A stretch of 64,000 nt of DNA from JALZVT01 sp964634815. GTDB lineage: Bacteria; Pseudomonadota; Gammaproteobacteria; Pseudomonadales; Azotimanducaceae. Shown here in pieces: positions 52,576 through 61,618 of the stretch. The DNA is taken from contig CAZWMD010000006.1 of the NCBI GenBank assembly GCA_964634815.1, positions 1 to 64,000 of the forward strand, written 5' to 3'. The notes under the pieces are model-generated. The model was not told the origin of the DNA. It saw nothing but the letters and a program-made list of their open reading frames with translations, and did no database searches. The stretch's first letter is position 1. The number at the start of each line of letters is the position of its first letter. Position numbers and translations under genes: made by a program.

Positions 52576-52733
52576 AGATCCAAATCCAGCATTCGATTTA
52601 CCAGTTGGTGGTTCCCGGTCTCCTGGCTCATCCTATCAGTGACTGGCAAGCACTGGCAGCAAACCAATAGCCACTCCAGGCACCGAGACTTGCTAGAATC
52701 AGATCGATTGTAAAACCTGACCCTGAGCGTGCC

Positions 52734-53453
52734 ATGGCTGACGCTACACCCCCAACATCAGAAACAGATTCAGAAGCACAGGCCGAGACCGAAGGTGTGG
52801 TTCAGTTCGGCTACGCGCTTGAACCTGGCCCTGGCCAGCCCCTGCATCCTGACCTGCTGGCCTGGCGGGAACTGCTAATGCGCCAGGAACTGATCGGTCA
52901 AGATCCTACTCGCTACGACGGCTATTCCTTTGGCAATCTGAGCGCGCGTTTGGCTCCGACCAATCTCGGCGCCAAGGCCATCTCAACCGATACCAATGGC
53001 CTCTTCATAGTGTCGGCAAGCCAGGCAGCCCATCGCGACCATGATGATCCCGCCAGCTGGACAACTATTGATCACATAAACCTTGAACGCTTCTGGGTTG
53101 AGGGTCGTGGCGAGTTACCACCGTCCAGCGAAACCATGACTCACGCTATGATTTACGCCGCCGAACCCAACGCCCAGTTTGTGTTTCATGCTCATTCTCC
53201 AGAGATCTGGAACAACGCGGATGCCTTGCTGTTGCCTTCTACGCCAGCGAATGTGCCCTACGGCTCCCCGGCCATGAGTCAGGCCGTCATCGATTTACTT
53301 GCCGCCAATATGTCGCGCCCACTGGTGTTCACCACCCGGGGGCACACCGATGGCGTGTTTGCCCTGGGTCCCACCGCCCGCGACACCGGCGGCCTGCTCA
53401 CAAGCTATCTTGCCCGAGCGCTCGCACTTATTGCCCAGGAAAATATCGAGTAA
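52734..53453 (+). CDS. Class II aldolase/adducin-family protein (candidate 5-(methylthio)ribulose-1-phosphate aldolase)
   Basis: A 239-residue class II aldolase. The catalytic Glu133 lies in LPPSSETMTHAMIY, zinc ligands are His152 and His154 (FHAHSPE) and His204 (TRGHTDGVFALG), and GNLSARL near residue 67 binds the phosphate. The first 25 residues are unconserved. mtnA follows four bases after its stop. MtnB dehydratase and the Ald2 aldolase of the DHAP shunt belong to this same family; no mtnC, mtnD or mtnE is nearby, which makes the aldolase alternative attractive but unproven. Confidence 0.8.
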   Translation: MADATPPTSETDSEAQAETEGVVQFGYALEPGPGQPLHPDLLAWRELLMRQELIGQDPTRYDGYSFGNLSARLAPTNLGAKAISTDTNGLFIVSASQAAHRDHDDPASWTTIDHINLERFWVEGRGELPPSSETMTHAMIYAAEPNAQFVFHAHSPEIWNNADALLLPSTPANVPYGSPAMSQAVIDLLAANMSRPLVFTTRGHTDGVFALGPTARDTGGLLTSYLARALALIAQENIE

Positions 53454-53457
53454 CGCC

Positions 53458-54492
53458 ATGCCCACAACAAAAGCACCTGCCGCGATTCGCTGGGATGGCC
53501 AGTCACTGCGTTTGCTGGATCAGACCCGGCTGCCCGACGAGATTGTCTACGAAGCTCAAACCACCATCGAGCGAACCTGGCGCGCCATCAAGGCGCTAAA
53601 GGTGCGCGGTGCGCCAGCTATTGGTATTGCCACGGCTTACGCACTGGTGGTGGCCATGCAGTCTCACGATGACTCCTCGCCCGAAGAATTCAGGCAGGCG
53701 CTCGACAATGCCGCCGACTATCTCATCAGTGCCCGGCCCACCGCCGTCAATCTTGCCTGGGCCGCCAATCAAATGCGCGAGGTGGGCCATGCCAACCCTA
53801 GCGTTCGCGCGCTCAAAGCCCACGCAGAACAGATTCATGCGGACGATGAGGCCATGTGTGCGGCTATTGGTGAACATGGGGTTCATCTTGTTAAGCCAAA
53901 CAGCAACCTGCTTACGCATTGCAACGCAGGCGCACTGGCGGTGTCCGCCTGGGGCACCGCTACGGCACCCATGTATCTCGCCCACGAACAGGGCATTCCC
54001 TTTCATGTGTATGCCGATGAGACACGGCCACTACTGCAGGGCGCACGGCTGACTTCATGGGAGCTTGCCCAGGCTGGTATCGACGTCAGCCTGGCCTGCG
54101 ACAATATGGCCGCCTCCCTCATGCAAGCCGGCAATATTGATCTGGTGATTGTTGGTACTGACAGGGTCACCGCCAACGGCGATGTGGTGAACAAGATAGG
54201 CACACTGGGCGTTGCCGTTCTGGCACACCATTACAACGTGCCGTTCTATGTCGCCTGTCCGGCAAGCACTTACGACATCACCACGCCAACAGGTGAGCAA
54301 GTAGAGATCGAACAGCGGGATCCCGAGGAAGTGCGCGCACCCTGGGCCCTGCCTGGCGTCAAGATTCATAATCCAGCCTTTGACGTTACACCGGCCGAGC
54401 TGGTCACTGGCTACATCACCAATGTTGGCTTGCTGACAACCACCCAACTTGACCAGCTCGCCACGGCCAACCAGAGCCTGAATCCCGCATAA
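53458..54492 (+). CDS. mtnA: S-methyl-5-thioribose-1-phosphate isomerase
   Basis: A 344-residue MtnA, isomerising 5-methylthioribose-1-phosphate (and 5-deoxyribose-1-phosphate) to the ribulose form. KVRGAPAIGIATAYAL (residues 48-63), catalytic Cys155 in LLTHCNAGALA and Asp235 in VGTDRVTANGDVVNKIGT are present, and the full length matches the family. It starts four bases after the class II aldolase stop, forming a two-gene unit. The matching kinase and nucleoside hydrolase are probably the pair at 5834-7758. Confidence 0.92.
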   Translation: MPTTKAPAAIRWDGQSLRLLDQTRLPDEIVYEAQTTIERTWRAIKALKVRGAPAIGIATAYALVVAMQSHDDSSPEEFRQALDNAADYLISARPTAVNLAWAANQMREVGHANPSVRALKAHAEQIHADDEAMCAAIGEHGVHLVKPNSNLLTHCNAGALAVSAWGTATAPMYLAHEQGIPFHVYADETRPLLQGARLTSWELAQAGIDVSLACDNMAASLMQAGNIDLVIVGTDRVTANGDVVNKIGTLGVAVLAHHYNVPFYVACPASTYDITTPTGEQVEIEQRDPEEVRAPWALPGVKIHNPAFDVTPAELVTGYITNVGLLTTTQLDQLATANQSLNPA

Positions 54493-54504
54493 AATACACG
54501 CAAA

Positions 54505-55056
54505 ATGTCACGCTACCGTCCACCGCGCCCCAAATCCTCTCCGCATATGACCCAGGAAGGATTTGATACGCTGCAAGCAGAACTAAAATATCTGTGGAAG
54601 GTGAAGCGCCCCGAGGTCACCGCCAAGGTTTCTGAGGCCGCAGCCCAGGGCGACCGCTCGGAGAACGCCGAGTACATTTACGGTAAAAAACAACTGCGGG
54701 AGATTGATGGTCGTGTGCGCTATCTAAGCAAAAGACTCGATAACGCAGAAGTTATAACCCGGCTGCCCAGCGAGACTGACCGGGTGTTCTTTGGCGCCTG
54801 GGTAACCGTGACCAACGAAAGCACCAACGCGCAACATCCAGGCGAACCTCTGCATCTAAGAATCGTAGGCTCAGACGAGGCCGGCACTCAGCCCGGCTAC
54901 ATCAGCATAGATTCGCCCATGGCCCGGGCGCTTTTGGGTAAGCGTTGTGATGACGAAATTGAAGTCACGGGCCCTGAAGGGACAGCACTGTATTGCATCG
55001 ATCATCTAAGCTACACAGCACCCCCGGGCGAGTGCCATGAGCAACAAGATGGATGA
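54505..55056 (+). CDS. greB: Transcript cleavage factor GreB
   Basis: A 183-residue Gre factor that rescues backtracked RNA polymerase. The N-terminal coiled coil holds the acidic tip in QGDRSENAEYIYGKKQLREID, with YIYGKK and the basic RYRPPRPKSSPHMT start typical of GreB; the C-terminal domain has the conserved YISIDSPMARALLGK segment. Syd starts inside its last 20 bp. Confidence 0.93.
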   Translation: MSRYRPPRPKSSPHMTQEGFDTLQAELKYLWKVKRPEVTAKVSEAAAQGDRSENAEYIYGKKQLREIDGRVRYLSKRLDNAEVITRLPSETDRVFFGAWVTVTNESTNAQHPGEPLHLRIVGSDEAGTQPGYISIDSPMARALLGKRCDDEIEVTGPEGTALYCIDHLSYTAPPGECHEQQDG

Positions 55057-55657
55057 GGTTGGCTCACAGCTCGCGCGCCTGATTAACGCCATCAACGCAT
55101 CCTACCCGGTGCTTACCGACCCGTTCGACCCTGAATGGCGATCGCCTTGCGAGTTAGGAGAACCCCGACGCCATCCAGACTCAGGTTTGGAAGTGCAATG
55201 GCAACCGCTTGCCCGTGAACACAGCACCGCCATGCATCTGTTTGACCCGCTGGAACGAGCGCTCGAAACCAGCGTGCATCCCGACATTAAAACCTTCTAT
55301 TCAAGTTACTACTCCGGTGGCCTGGAAACGGACTCTCCGGAGGGGCCTGTGAGTCTGCTGCAGTTATGGAACGACGCCGACGGCGAACGACTGATCGAAA
55401 ATCTACTGGGCCACTATCTGGCCCAGAAGCGCATTCGCTCCTCGTTCAGCGTGTTCTTCGCGCTTACCGAAACAGATTCTGATCTGTTCCTCACCGTCGA
55501 GAACAACACCGGCCACGTCCTGCTAGAGCGACCCGGTCGACGCCCCATACGCACCATCGCAAGCAGCCTCGCTGAATTCCTGGCAACCCTGACCCCGGCG
55601 CCACCGGAGCGGCATCCGGAACGGGCCGCTTTTTTAAGCGCGCAAGGCGTAAACTAG
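55037..55657 (+). CDS. syd: SecY-interacting protein Syd
   Basis: A 206-residue Syd homologue, a cytoplasmic protein that binds SecY and checks translocon integrity in gammaproteobacteria. WRSPCELGE, VQWQPLAREH, LHPDIKTFYSSYYSG-type text (here VHPDIKTFYSSYYSGG) and the LLLQLWN-equivalent VSLLQLWND are characteristic. It overlaps greB by 20 bp and lies 29 bp before aroA. Confidence 0.87.
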   Translation: MSNKMDEVGSQLARLINAINASYPVLTDPFDPEWRSPCELGEPRRHPDSGLEVQWQPLAREHSTAMHLFDPLERALETSVHPDIKTFYSSYYSGGLETDSPEGPVSLLQLWNDADGERLIENLLGHYLAQKRIRSSFSVFFALTETDSDLFLTVENNTGHVLLERPGRRPIRTIASSLAEFLATLTPAPPERHPERAAFLSAQGVN

Positions 55658-55686
55658 ACAGCCCAGCCCATCAGAGACCCAGGCCT

Positions 55687-56997
55687 GTGAACAGCTTTCC
55701 TCCCTCCCTCACCTTAACCCGGCGCGCCCAGATCGGCGGGCGGGTGCAGCTGCCTGGCAGCAAGAGCATTAGCAATCGTGCACTGTTGTTAGCGGCCATG
55801 GCTTCGGGCACTACCGAACTCCACAACCTGCTGTTAAGCGATGACACGCGCTACATGCTCAAGGCCCTGGAACAACTTGGCGTCAATCTCGAAACCTGCA
55901 ACAACACCTGCAGAGTGCAGGGCGTGGCTGGACCGCTGGGCAACCCCCCGGCTACAACTCCCTCTGCACCACTCGAATTGAATCTGGGTATGGCTGGCAC
56001 CGCCTATCGTCCGTTAACCGCAGCACTTTGTCTCGGTCAGGGCAGCTACGATCTACTGGGCAATGCACGCATGAGCGAACGCCCCATTGGTCATTTGGTG
56101 GACGGTCTGCGCTTGTTGGGTGGACACATCGACTATCTCGGCGAGGAGAATTTTCCACCGGTACGCGTAACCGGCGGCGGCCTAAAAGGAGGGGCCATCA
56201 AAATGCGCGGTGACATCTCCAGCCAGTTTCTCACCTCGCTGTTACTCAGTGCACCATTGGCACAAGCGCCGGTTGAGGTAACGATTGAGGGTGAGTTGGT
56301 ATCCAAACCCTACCTCGATATTACCCTGGCACTCATGCGCGCGTTTGGCGCCCAGGTGGACCATAAAGATCACTCCGTGTTTCGGGTCACACCAGGGCCT
56401 TACACCGCTCTGGATAGTTATCTGATTGAGGGCGATGCCTCAAACGCCAGCTACTTCCTGGCAGCCGGCGCCATTACCGGCAGCGGCATTAGCGTGCACG
56501 GCCTTGGTCGGGATAGCGTGCAAGGTGACCTGGCGTTCACAGAAGTGCTGGAAAAAATGGGCGCGCGAGTTGAGATTGCCGAACATTCGGTAACCGTTCA
56601 GTCAGGGTCGTTACGCGCCATCGACATGGATCTCAACCACATCCCCGATGCCGCAATGACGGTGGCTGTGCTGGCGCTCTTTGCTGAAGGCACAAGCCAT
56701 CTGCGTAATCTGTATAACTTGCGGGTAAAAGAAACCGACCGGCTCGCTGCGCTGGCTACCGAACTGCGCAAGGTTGGGGCGACGGTCATCGAAGGCCATG
56801 ATTTTCTGAGCATCACGCCACCACAACGCTGGGCGAACGCTGCGATCGATACCTACGACGACCACCGCATGGCCATGTGCTTCTCGCTTCTGGCCCTGCG
56901 CGGCACACCCGTCACCATCAACAATCCCAAATGTGTGGCAAAAACCTTTCCCACCTTCTTTCAGGAATTCGCAGGCGTCGCCGCCGAGGCTGCGTGA
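55687..56997 (+). CDS. aroA: 5-enolpyruvylshikimate-3-phosphate synthase
   Basis: A 436-residue AroA catalysing the sixth step of the shikimate pathway. LPGSKSISNRALLLAAMASGTT, LGMAGTAYRPLTAALCLG, GDISSQFLTSLLLSAP, EGDASNASYFLAAGAI, LRVKETDRLAALATELRK and DDHRMAMCFSLLALRG cover all active-site blocks of the class I (enterobacterial) type. In the PEP-site loop, E. coli LGNAGTAMRPL is LGMAGTAYRPL here. Start is GTG 55687. Confidence 0.95.
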   Translation: MNSFPPSLTLTRRAQIGGRVQLPGSKSISNRALLLAAMASGTTELHNLLLSDDTRYMLKALEQLGVNLETCNNTCRVQGVAGPLGNPPATTPSAPLELNLGMAGTAYRPLTAALCLGQGSYDLLGNARMSERPIGHLVDGLRLLGGHIDYLGEENFPPVRVTGGGLKGGAIKMRGDISSQFLTSLLLSAPLAQAPVEVTIEGELVSKPYLDITLALMRAFGAQVDHKDHSVFRVTPGPYTALDSYLIEGDASNASYFLAAGAITGSGISVHGLGRDSVQGDLAFTEVLEKMGARVEIAEHSVTVQSGSLRAIDMDLNHIPDAAMTVAVLALFAEGTSHLRNLYNLRVKETDRLAALATELRKVGATVIEGHDFLSITPPQRWANAAIDTYDDHRMAMCFSLLALRGTPVTINNPKCVAKTFPTFFQEFAGVAAEAA

Positions 56998-57020
56998 CAG
57001 GTTGTCGCCAAAATAAGCAC

Positions 57021-57533
57021 TCAGGCAAACAATCCAGAGTGTGACGTTTCCAGATCCAGCAGAAATCGCTTGTTGGGCAAGCCTCCACCAAATCCCGTGA
57101 GGCTGCCGTTTGATCCCACTACCCGATGGCAGGGGATAATTACCGGAATGGGGTTGTTGCCATTGGCCATGCCAACCGCTCGCGAGGCTTTTGGGTTATC
57201 AAGCGCTATCGCGATGTCCATATAGGAACAGGTCTCACCGTAGGGAATCTTCAGCAACTCATCCAAAACCTTGGCCTGAAAGGGTGTGGCCTGAGGCGCA
57301 AGCGGCACATCAAACACCTTGAGCTTGCCTGCAAAGTAAGCCTCCAGCTGCCGCCGCACCTCCTGAAAGGGATGATCCCAACGCTCCCAGGACAGGTCCG
57401 CCCCGCGCGCTTTGCTGCCACTGGAAAATCCAATGAGATTAAGCGCATCTTTGCTGCCAGCGAGCAGCAACTCACCCACTGGTGATGGCATATAGGTGTA
57501 ATAGGTTGAACCAGAAGAAGACTGACTGGTCAT
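57021..57533 (-). CDS. ogt: Methylated-DNA--protein-cysteine methyltransferase
   Basis: A 170-residue suicide repair protein for O6-methylguanine. The acceptor Cys lies in VIIPCHRVVGSNGSLTGFGGGLPNKRFLLDLE, and the helix-turn-helix region IPYGETCSYMDIAIALDNPKASRAVGMANGNNP is standard. It follows the Ada/AlkA gene by 13 bp on the same strand, forming an alkylation-repair operon. Confidence 0.93.
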   Translation of the reverse strand: MTSQSSSGSTYYTYMPSPVGELLLAGSKDALNLIGFSSGSKARGADLSWERWDHPFQEVRRQLEAYFAGKLKVFDVPLAPQATPFQAKVLDELLKIPYGETCSYMDIAIALDNPKASRAVGMANGNNPIPVIIPCHRVVGSNGSLTGFGGGLPNKRFLLDLETSHSGLFA

Positions 57534-57546
57534 TGGCGGCTCTGCC

Positions 57547-58803
57547 TCATCCCTGATCCTGTGAATCTTGCCACAGATACATCAGGGCGTAAGCCCGGAA
57601 GGGTTCCCAAAGCAGAGAGTAGCGCTGGGCCGCTCCGGCGGTCATGCCAAGTTGCTTGAGAACCACCCAGTCTGCGCGTGGAAACGCATTGGCATCACCG
57701 GCTGTGCGCATCGCGACATAGCCTGCCGTCCAGGGGCCGATGCCTGGCAGGCTACACAACGTATCAAACTGGGTCTCGGGGTTAGCGGTCTCGTCCAGTT
57801 GCACAGCGCCCCCAAGCACCGCTCCCGCCAATTGCCGAACGGCCTCGCCACGCAGCCCTGGCATACCCACCGCCGACACATCCGCCTCGACCAGTTCGAG
57901 TGGTGTTGGAAAGCCTTTGCTGCCAAAGCGCTGCATCAGGTCAATGGCAAGACGCCGTGCCCGGGCCACACTGACCTGCTGACCAAGAATCGCCCGCACT
58001 GCCGTTTCAAACCCATCCCAGGCGCCAGGCACACGAATACCTCCGGTGACACTGGCGTTTAATCGGGGCTCCTTTTTCAGTGCCTCATCAATCACCCGGG
58101 AGTCTGCGTGTATATCAAACACATGAGCTATGCGACGGAGCAGCCACTGGCTTTGGCCACGCAACCCGCGAGGCAGTTCTATATGTAACTGTGCCTTTTG
58201 AGGGGCATAGCAAACCCTCACCCAATGCTTACCCAATCGGCGCCGGTAGCAAAATCCGGACACTTCCTCGAGACCAGGCAGAGAGCGCTTATCGAGGAAC
58301 GCAAACACCCAGGATGCATCAAAGGGTTCGCGCACCGGCAACACCAGCTGCAGCATCTGCTCCCCGTCACTGGCCCGAAGCTGCGTCTGTATATGTTGTC
58401 TGTGGGTCTGTGCAAACACCCGGGGTGACACACCCAACTCAGCATCAAACTGGCGGGCCAGGTCCGTCGGACTCACATCAAGGCGACGTGCAAGTTGCGC
58501 AAGACTTCCGGTTTGCAGATCACCACGCTCAATGGCACGCAACGCGCGCACCACTAACCTGGAACCAATACGCCAATCCGGCAAGCGCGGTGTATGCAGT
58601 GGGTTGCACCGCTCACAGGGCACAAACCCCGCCGCCAGCGCAGCCGCTGCACTGGCAAAGAACTGCATCCTGGCAACCGCTGGCACCCGGCGCGAACACT
58701 GCGGCACACAAAACCTGTGGCCAGCACCGATAAAGATCACACCAGACAGCGTTTTATCACGCTGGGCTCGAGCGGCGATGCAAGATGAATGGTCGGGCAA
58801 CAT
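57547..58803 (-). CDS. alkA: Ada metal-binding domain / AraC HTH / AlkA glycosylase fusion
   Basis: A 418-residue three-domain protein: an Ada N-terminal zinc domain with Cys32, Cys36, Cys63 and Cys66 (Cys32 is the likely methyl-phosphotriester acceptor), an AraC-type helix-turn-helix (about 85-135) and a C-terminal AlkA 3-methyladenine glycosylase with the helix-hairpin-helix LPGIGPWTAGYVAMR and catalytic-type Asp in FPRADWVV. It probably senses methylation damage and activates this operon as well as excising bases. This arrangement is common in actinobacteria and some proteobacteria. Its start overlaps the divergent PMI-like frame by 15 bp. Confidence 0.9.
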   Translation of the reverse strand: MLPDHSSCIAARAQRDKTLSGVIFIGAGHRFCVPQCSRRVPAVARMQFFASAAAALAAGFVPCERCNPLHTPRLPDWRIGSRLVVRALRAIERGDLQTGSLAQLARRLDVSPTDLARQFDAELGVSPRVFAQTHRQHIQTQLRASDGEQMLQLVLPVREPFDASWVFAFLDKRSLPGLEEVSGFCYRRRLGKHWVRVCYAPQKAQLHIELPRGLRGQSQWLLRRIAHVFDIHADSRVIDEALKKEPRLNASVTGGIRVPGAWDGFETAVRAILGQQVSVARARRLAIDLMQRFGSKGFPTPLELVEADVSAVGMPGLRGEAVRQLAGAVLGGAVQLDETANPETQFDTLCSLPGIGPWTAGYVAMRTAGDANAFPRADWVVLKQLGMTAGAAQRYSLLWEPFRAYALMYLWQDSQDQG

Positions 58804-60186
58804 AAACCTACTATACTGGCGCCACCCGGTGAGCCCGAGCCTTCTTTGCTGAAACTTCCAGACACTGATAAAGCGCTAGATCTGGCCACACCCCCGCCTG
58901 GGGATGGGCTTGATGATGTGGTGCGGGACAGTGTTGTGCGCCAACAGGTTACCTGGCCAACCCCCTGGCTTGACCAGCCACAGCAGAGCAACACAATCGC
59001 CTACACGCACACAGCAAGCGGTTGGCGAGCGGCCGAGCTTAAAGATCCTGCCGCAGCAATTACCCCAGACAACTTCACGACCCTCACCCGGGCACCCATC
59101 AACCTGTCGGCTCCAGTACTGCTCGAAACCGTTGCCATTGCCAAACCCTGGGGACAGGAGCTGTGGTTTTCAGGTATCGAGCAACGCGGTGAATCAACGA
59201 TTTGTCAGGGCACCAGCCGCCTGCCACTGTCGAGCTATCTGGCGCTGGCTCCGCAACGCCTGGTGGGCCGCTTAACGCCCATGTTGCTGAAGATACTCGA
59301 TCCCCACCCAACACCGGAAACCGGTGCGCTTTATTTCGAAACCCATAACAAAAAACGCGAAGTCTATGTGGTGACGCACATCAACCCAGTGGCCTGGCCC
59401 GAGGGCATAGGTGCTATTCGGTTGGGCATGAACCAGCAACTTCGCGCGACCTACAACAACGACGAGCAGTTTCGCGCCGCCTACCTTGAGGCGGTACAGC
59501 GCTACGAGCAGGTACGCCGCAGCATTGATCACCCATCAACCACAAACGATGACCCAAAGCTGCACAACGAAGAGCAAGCACGGCGCGCCGATATGGAAGC
59601 ATTTACCGCGCAACACTCTCTGGAAGTGGGTGACGTTGTACAGGTTGCACCACACACACCGCATTCTCTGCAACATGGGGTGCGGGTGTTTGAGTTTCAA
59701 ACACCAACCTATGAACGCAATATCATTTCTTTTAACCAGCAAGTGCTCACTCAGGATCACTGGGACAGTAGCTACGCAATAACCAACATGACCCTCGATG
59801 CCCCGGACGCGGCACCACCAGAAACCCTGCATAACACTCCTGCCCAGCAGGTTGAGCGTATTGTCGACTTTGATGAATTCAGTGTGCAGCGATTAACTCT
59901 CGCGGGCAACGCCCGGTCTGAGGCTGCTACAGCGTCTGCGCCTGGCGAGTTTCTGCTGGATGACACAAACAACTACCAGATGATCGCCATCATCAGCGGC
60001 AAACTGCGTGTGCACACCCAGGCTGGCAGCCTGGAACTGTCTGCCAACAGCACTCAAAGCGCTGCTTTGATACCGGCCTGTGCGCTAGACGCAAAGATTG
60101 TCCCGCTCTCGGCCAAGACCCAACTGCTGCTCGCCCGCCCCAAACCAGATGTCCCTGCTAAGATAGCCGTTACCCAGAGCATCTGA
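58789..60186 (+). CDS. Phosphomannose isomerase-like cupin protein
   Basis: A protein of up to 465 residues with similarity to type I mannose-6-phosphate isomerase: AKPWGQELWFSGIE, LTPMLLKILDP, KREVYVVTHI, a long helical insertion, VQVAPHTPHSLQHGVRVFEFQTPTYERNI and a C-terminal cupin. The usual metal motif (QxHP) is replaced by DPHPTPETG, so catalysis as PMI is doubtful. Residues 1-105 are unconserved and the ATG at 58789 overlaps the divergent alkA start, so the real start may be downstream (in-frame GTG near 58919). No sugar-nucleotide genes adjoin. Confidence 0.6.
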   Translation: MVGQHKPTILAPPGEPEPSLLKLPDTDKALDLATPPPGDGLDDVVRDSVVRQQVTWPTPWLDQPQQSNTIAYTHTASGWRAAELKDPAAAITPDNFTTLTRAPINLSAPVLLETVAIAKPWGQELWFSGIEQRGESTICQGTSRLPLSSYLALAPQRLVGRLTPMLLKILDPHPTPETGALYFETHNKKREVYVVTHINPVAWPEGIGAIRLGMNQQLRATYNNDEQFRAAYLEAVQRYEQVRRSIDHPSTTNDDPKLHNEEQARRADMEAFTAQHSLEVGDVVQVAPHTPHSLQHGVRVFEFQTPTYERNIISFNQQVLTQDHWDSSYAITNMTLDAPDAAPPETLHNTPAQQVERIVDFDEFSVQRLTLAGNARSEAATASAPGEFLLDDTNNYQMIAIISGKLRVHTQAGSLELSANSTQSAALIPACALDAKIVPLSAKTQLLLARPKPDVPAKIAVTQSI

Positions 60187-60198
60187 GAGAGACGCGCT

Positions 60199-60894
60199 AT
60201 GAGCACAGAATACGTGCCCGAAGAAGAACTCATCATCGAGCAAATCGAAATTGGGCCCATGCAAAATTTCACCTACATTGTCGGCTCCAAAGCAACTCGG
60301 GAAGTGGCCATCATTGATCCCGCCTGGGATATCGATGCGCTGCTGGAACGCATCGATGAGGCGGGCTATACCCTCACCGCGGCTCTGGCCACCCACTACC
60401 ACCCGGATCACGTGGGCGGCAGTTTTGGTCGTCGCAACGTTCCCGGGCTTGCCGAACTGATGGCCAAACGACCGGTGAAAGTTTACGGCCACAAACTTGA
60501 AGTAGAAGGCATCAAAAAAGTCACCCAGCTCTCCGACTCAGACTTCAAGGCGGTTGAATCTGGCGACAAACTCAGCCTGGGCGACGTTGAAGTAGAGTTT
60601 TTGCACACGCCAGGGCACACACCGGGATCTCAATGCTTCCGCATCAAGAACACCCTGGTATCTGGCGACACGCTGTTTGTTCAGGGTTGTGGCAGAGTAG
60701 ATTTACCGGGTTCCAGTTCTGATGACATGTTCAGAAGCATGGACAAGTTGCGTTCATTGCCTGACGACACGCTGCTACTGCCGGGACATAATTATTCTCA
60801 CGTCCCTAACGCCACTATGGGCGAGACCAAGAAAATCAATACGCACCTGAACATTAAAGAGCTGGACCTGTGGCATCAGCTGATGGGCCACTAG
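60199..60894 (+). CDS. MBL-fold hydrolase, glyoxalase II-like
   Basis: A 231-residue metallo-beta-lactamase-fold enzyme with an intact HYHPDHVGG metal motif, His in HTPGHTPGS, Asp in LVSGDTLF and a final His in LLPGHNYS. It belongs to the GloB-like group that hydrolyses thioesters such as S-lactoylglutathione; persulfide dioxygenases are close relatives, so the exact reaction is uncertain. It follows the PMI-like gene by 12 bp. Confidence 0.85.
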   Translation: MSTEYVPEEELIIEQIEIGPMQNFTYIVGSKATREVAIIDPAWDIDALLERIDEAGYTLTAALATHYHPDHVGGSFGRRNVPGLAELMAKRPVKVYGHKLEVEGIKKVTQLSDSDFKAVESGDKLSLGDVEVEFLHTPGHTPGSQCFRIKNTLVSGDTLFVQGCGRVDLPGSSSDDMFRSMDKLRSLPDDTLLLPGHNYSHVPNATMGETKKINTHLNIKELDLWHQLMGH

Positions 60895-60910
60895 CTCTTT
60901 ATCTAATCTG

Positions 60911-61498
60911 CTACAACCCGCAGTGCCCGCTGATGTTGGCCGACTTCAACATGACCAGCATGTCGTCCCGACAGCGGCTAATGGGCTTAAACTTCTTGGT
61001 TTTGCCCAATAGCGGTGTCCCGATGTAACCCCGCAGTTCCAGCACATCCCCTTTCTTCTGCATGCGGCTTGAGTACGTACTGCCGGATTCGGGATCGTAG
61101 ATTTTCCCCTCCCAGCGTTTGCCCGTGAACTTATAGCGCGCCAGCAGATCCATCCCCAGGATGGCCTGGCCGCGCTGAGATTTATCCGGGTTGTGGATAT
61201 CCGATAAGGGCAGGCCCTGTTCGTCGAGGGGTTCTTCCAGCGCCACCACAATCATCTGCAGACTTTCACCGTTGCGCGACACCTCAACCAGTGACCCACC
61301 GGTAGCCCACAGACCCTCTACCTCTGTTTGCCGCTCAATTCGTCGCTCTTCCGCTCGATCCTTTTTCTGATCGTCTACCGATTCAGCGCCAACACTGGTG
61401 CCAAAGAGTGTCAGGAGCAACGCGGCTAACGCAAGCGGGCTCGCTGCATTCGTGAGACGATATCTAGAGATTTGGAGATGTCGGGCGATAAGGCGCAT
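60911..61498 (-). CDS. Exported DUF2147 protein
   Basis: A 195-residue protein with a signal peptide (residues about 1-38, cut near GAESV) and a charged linker rich in Lys/Arg/Glu, then a DUF2147 beta-barrel domain: EGLWATGGSLVEVSRNGESL, WEGKIYDPESGSTYSSRMQKKGDVLELRGYIGTPLLGKT. DUF2147 proteins are envelope-associated and unstudied. Two C-terminal Cys (near 179 and 193) might form a disulfide. It is convergent with the MBL gene. Confidence 0.83.
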   Translation of the reverse strand: MRLIARHLQISRYRLTNAASPLALAALLLTLFGTSVGAESVDDQKKDRAEERRIERQTEVEGLWATGGSLVEVSRNGESLQMIVVALEEPLDEQGLPLSDIHNPDKSQRGQAILGMDLLARYKFTGKRWEGKIYDPESGSTYSSRMQKKGDVLELRGYIGTPLLGKTKKFKPISRCRDDMLVMLKSANISGHCGL

Positions 61499-61618
61499 GA
61501 ATCTGTTCTCCGGCGAAAGCTTGTTAAAGGCCTGTTAGACGAAAGAGCTTACCTTTTGACCACCAGCTACGCCTAAAATTCTGAAAATCTAAACACCAAA
61601 AAATCGAGGGGTCAGGCT

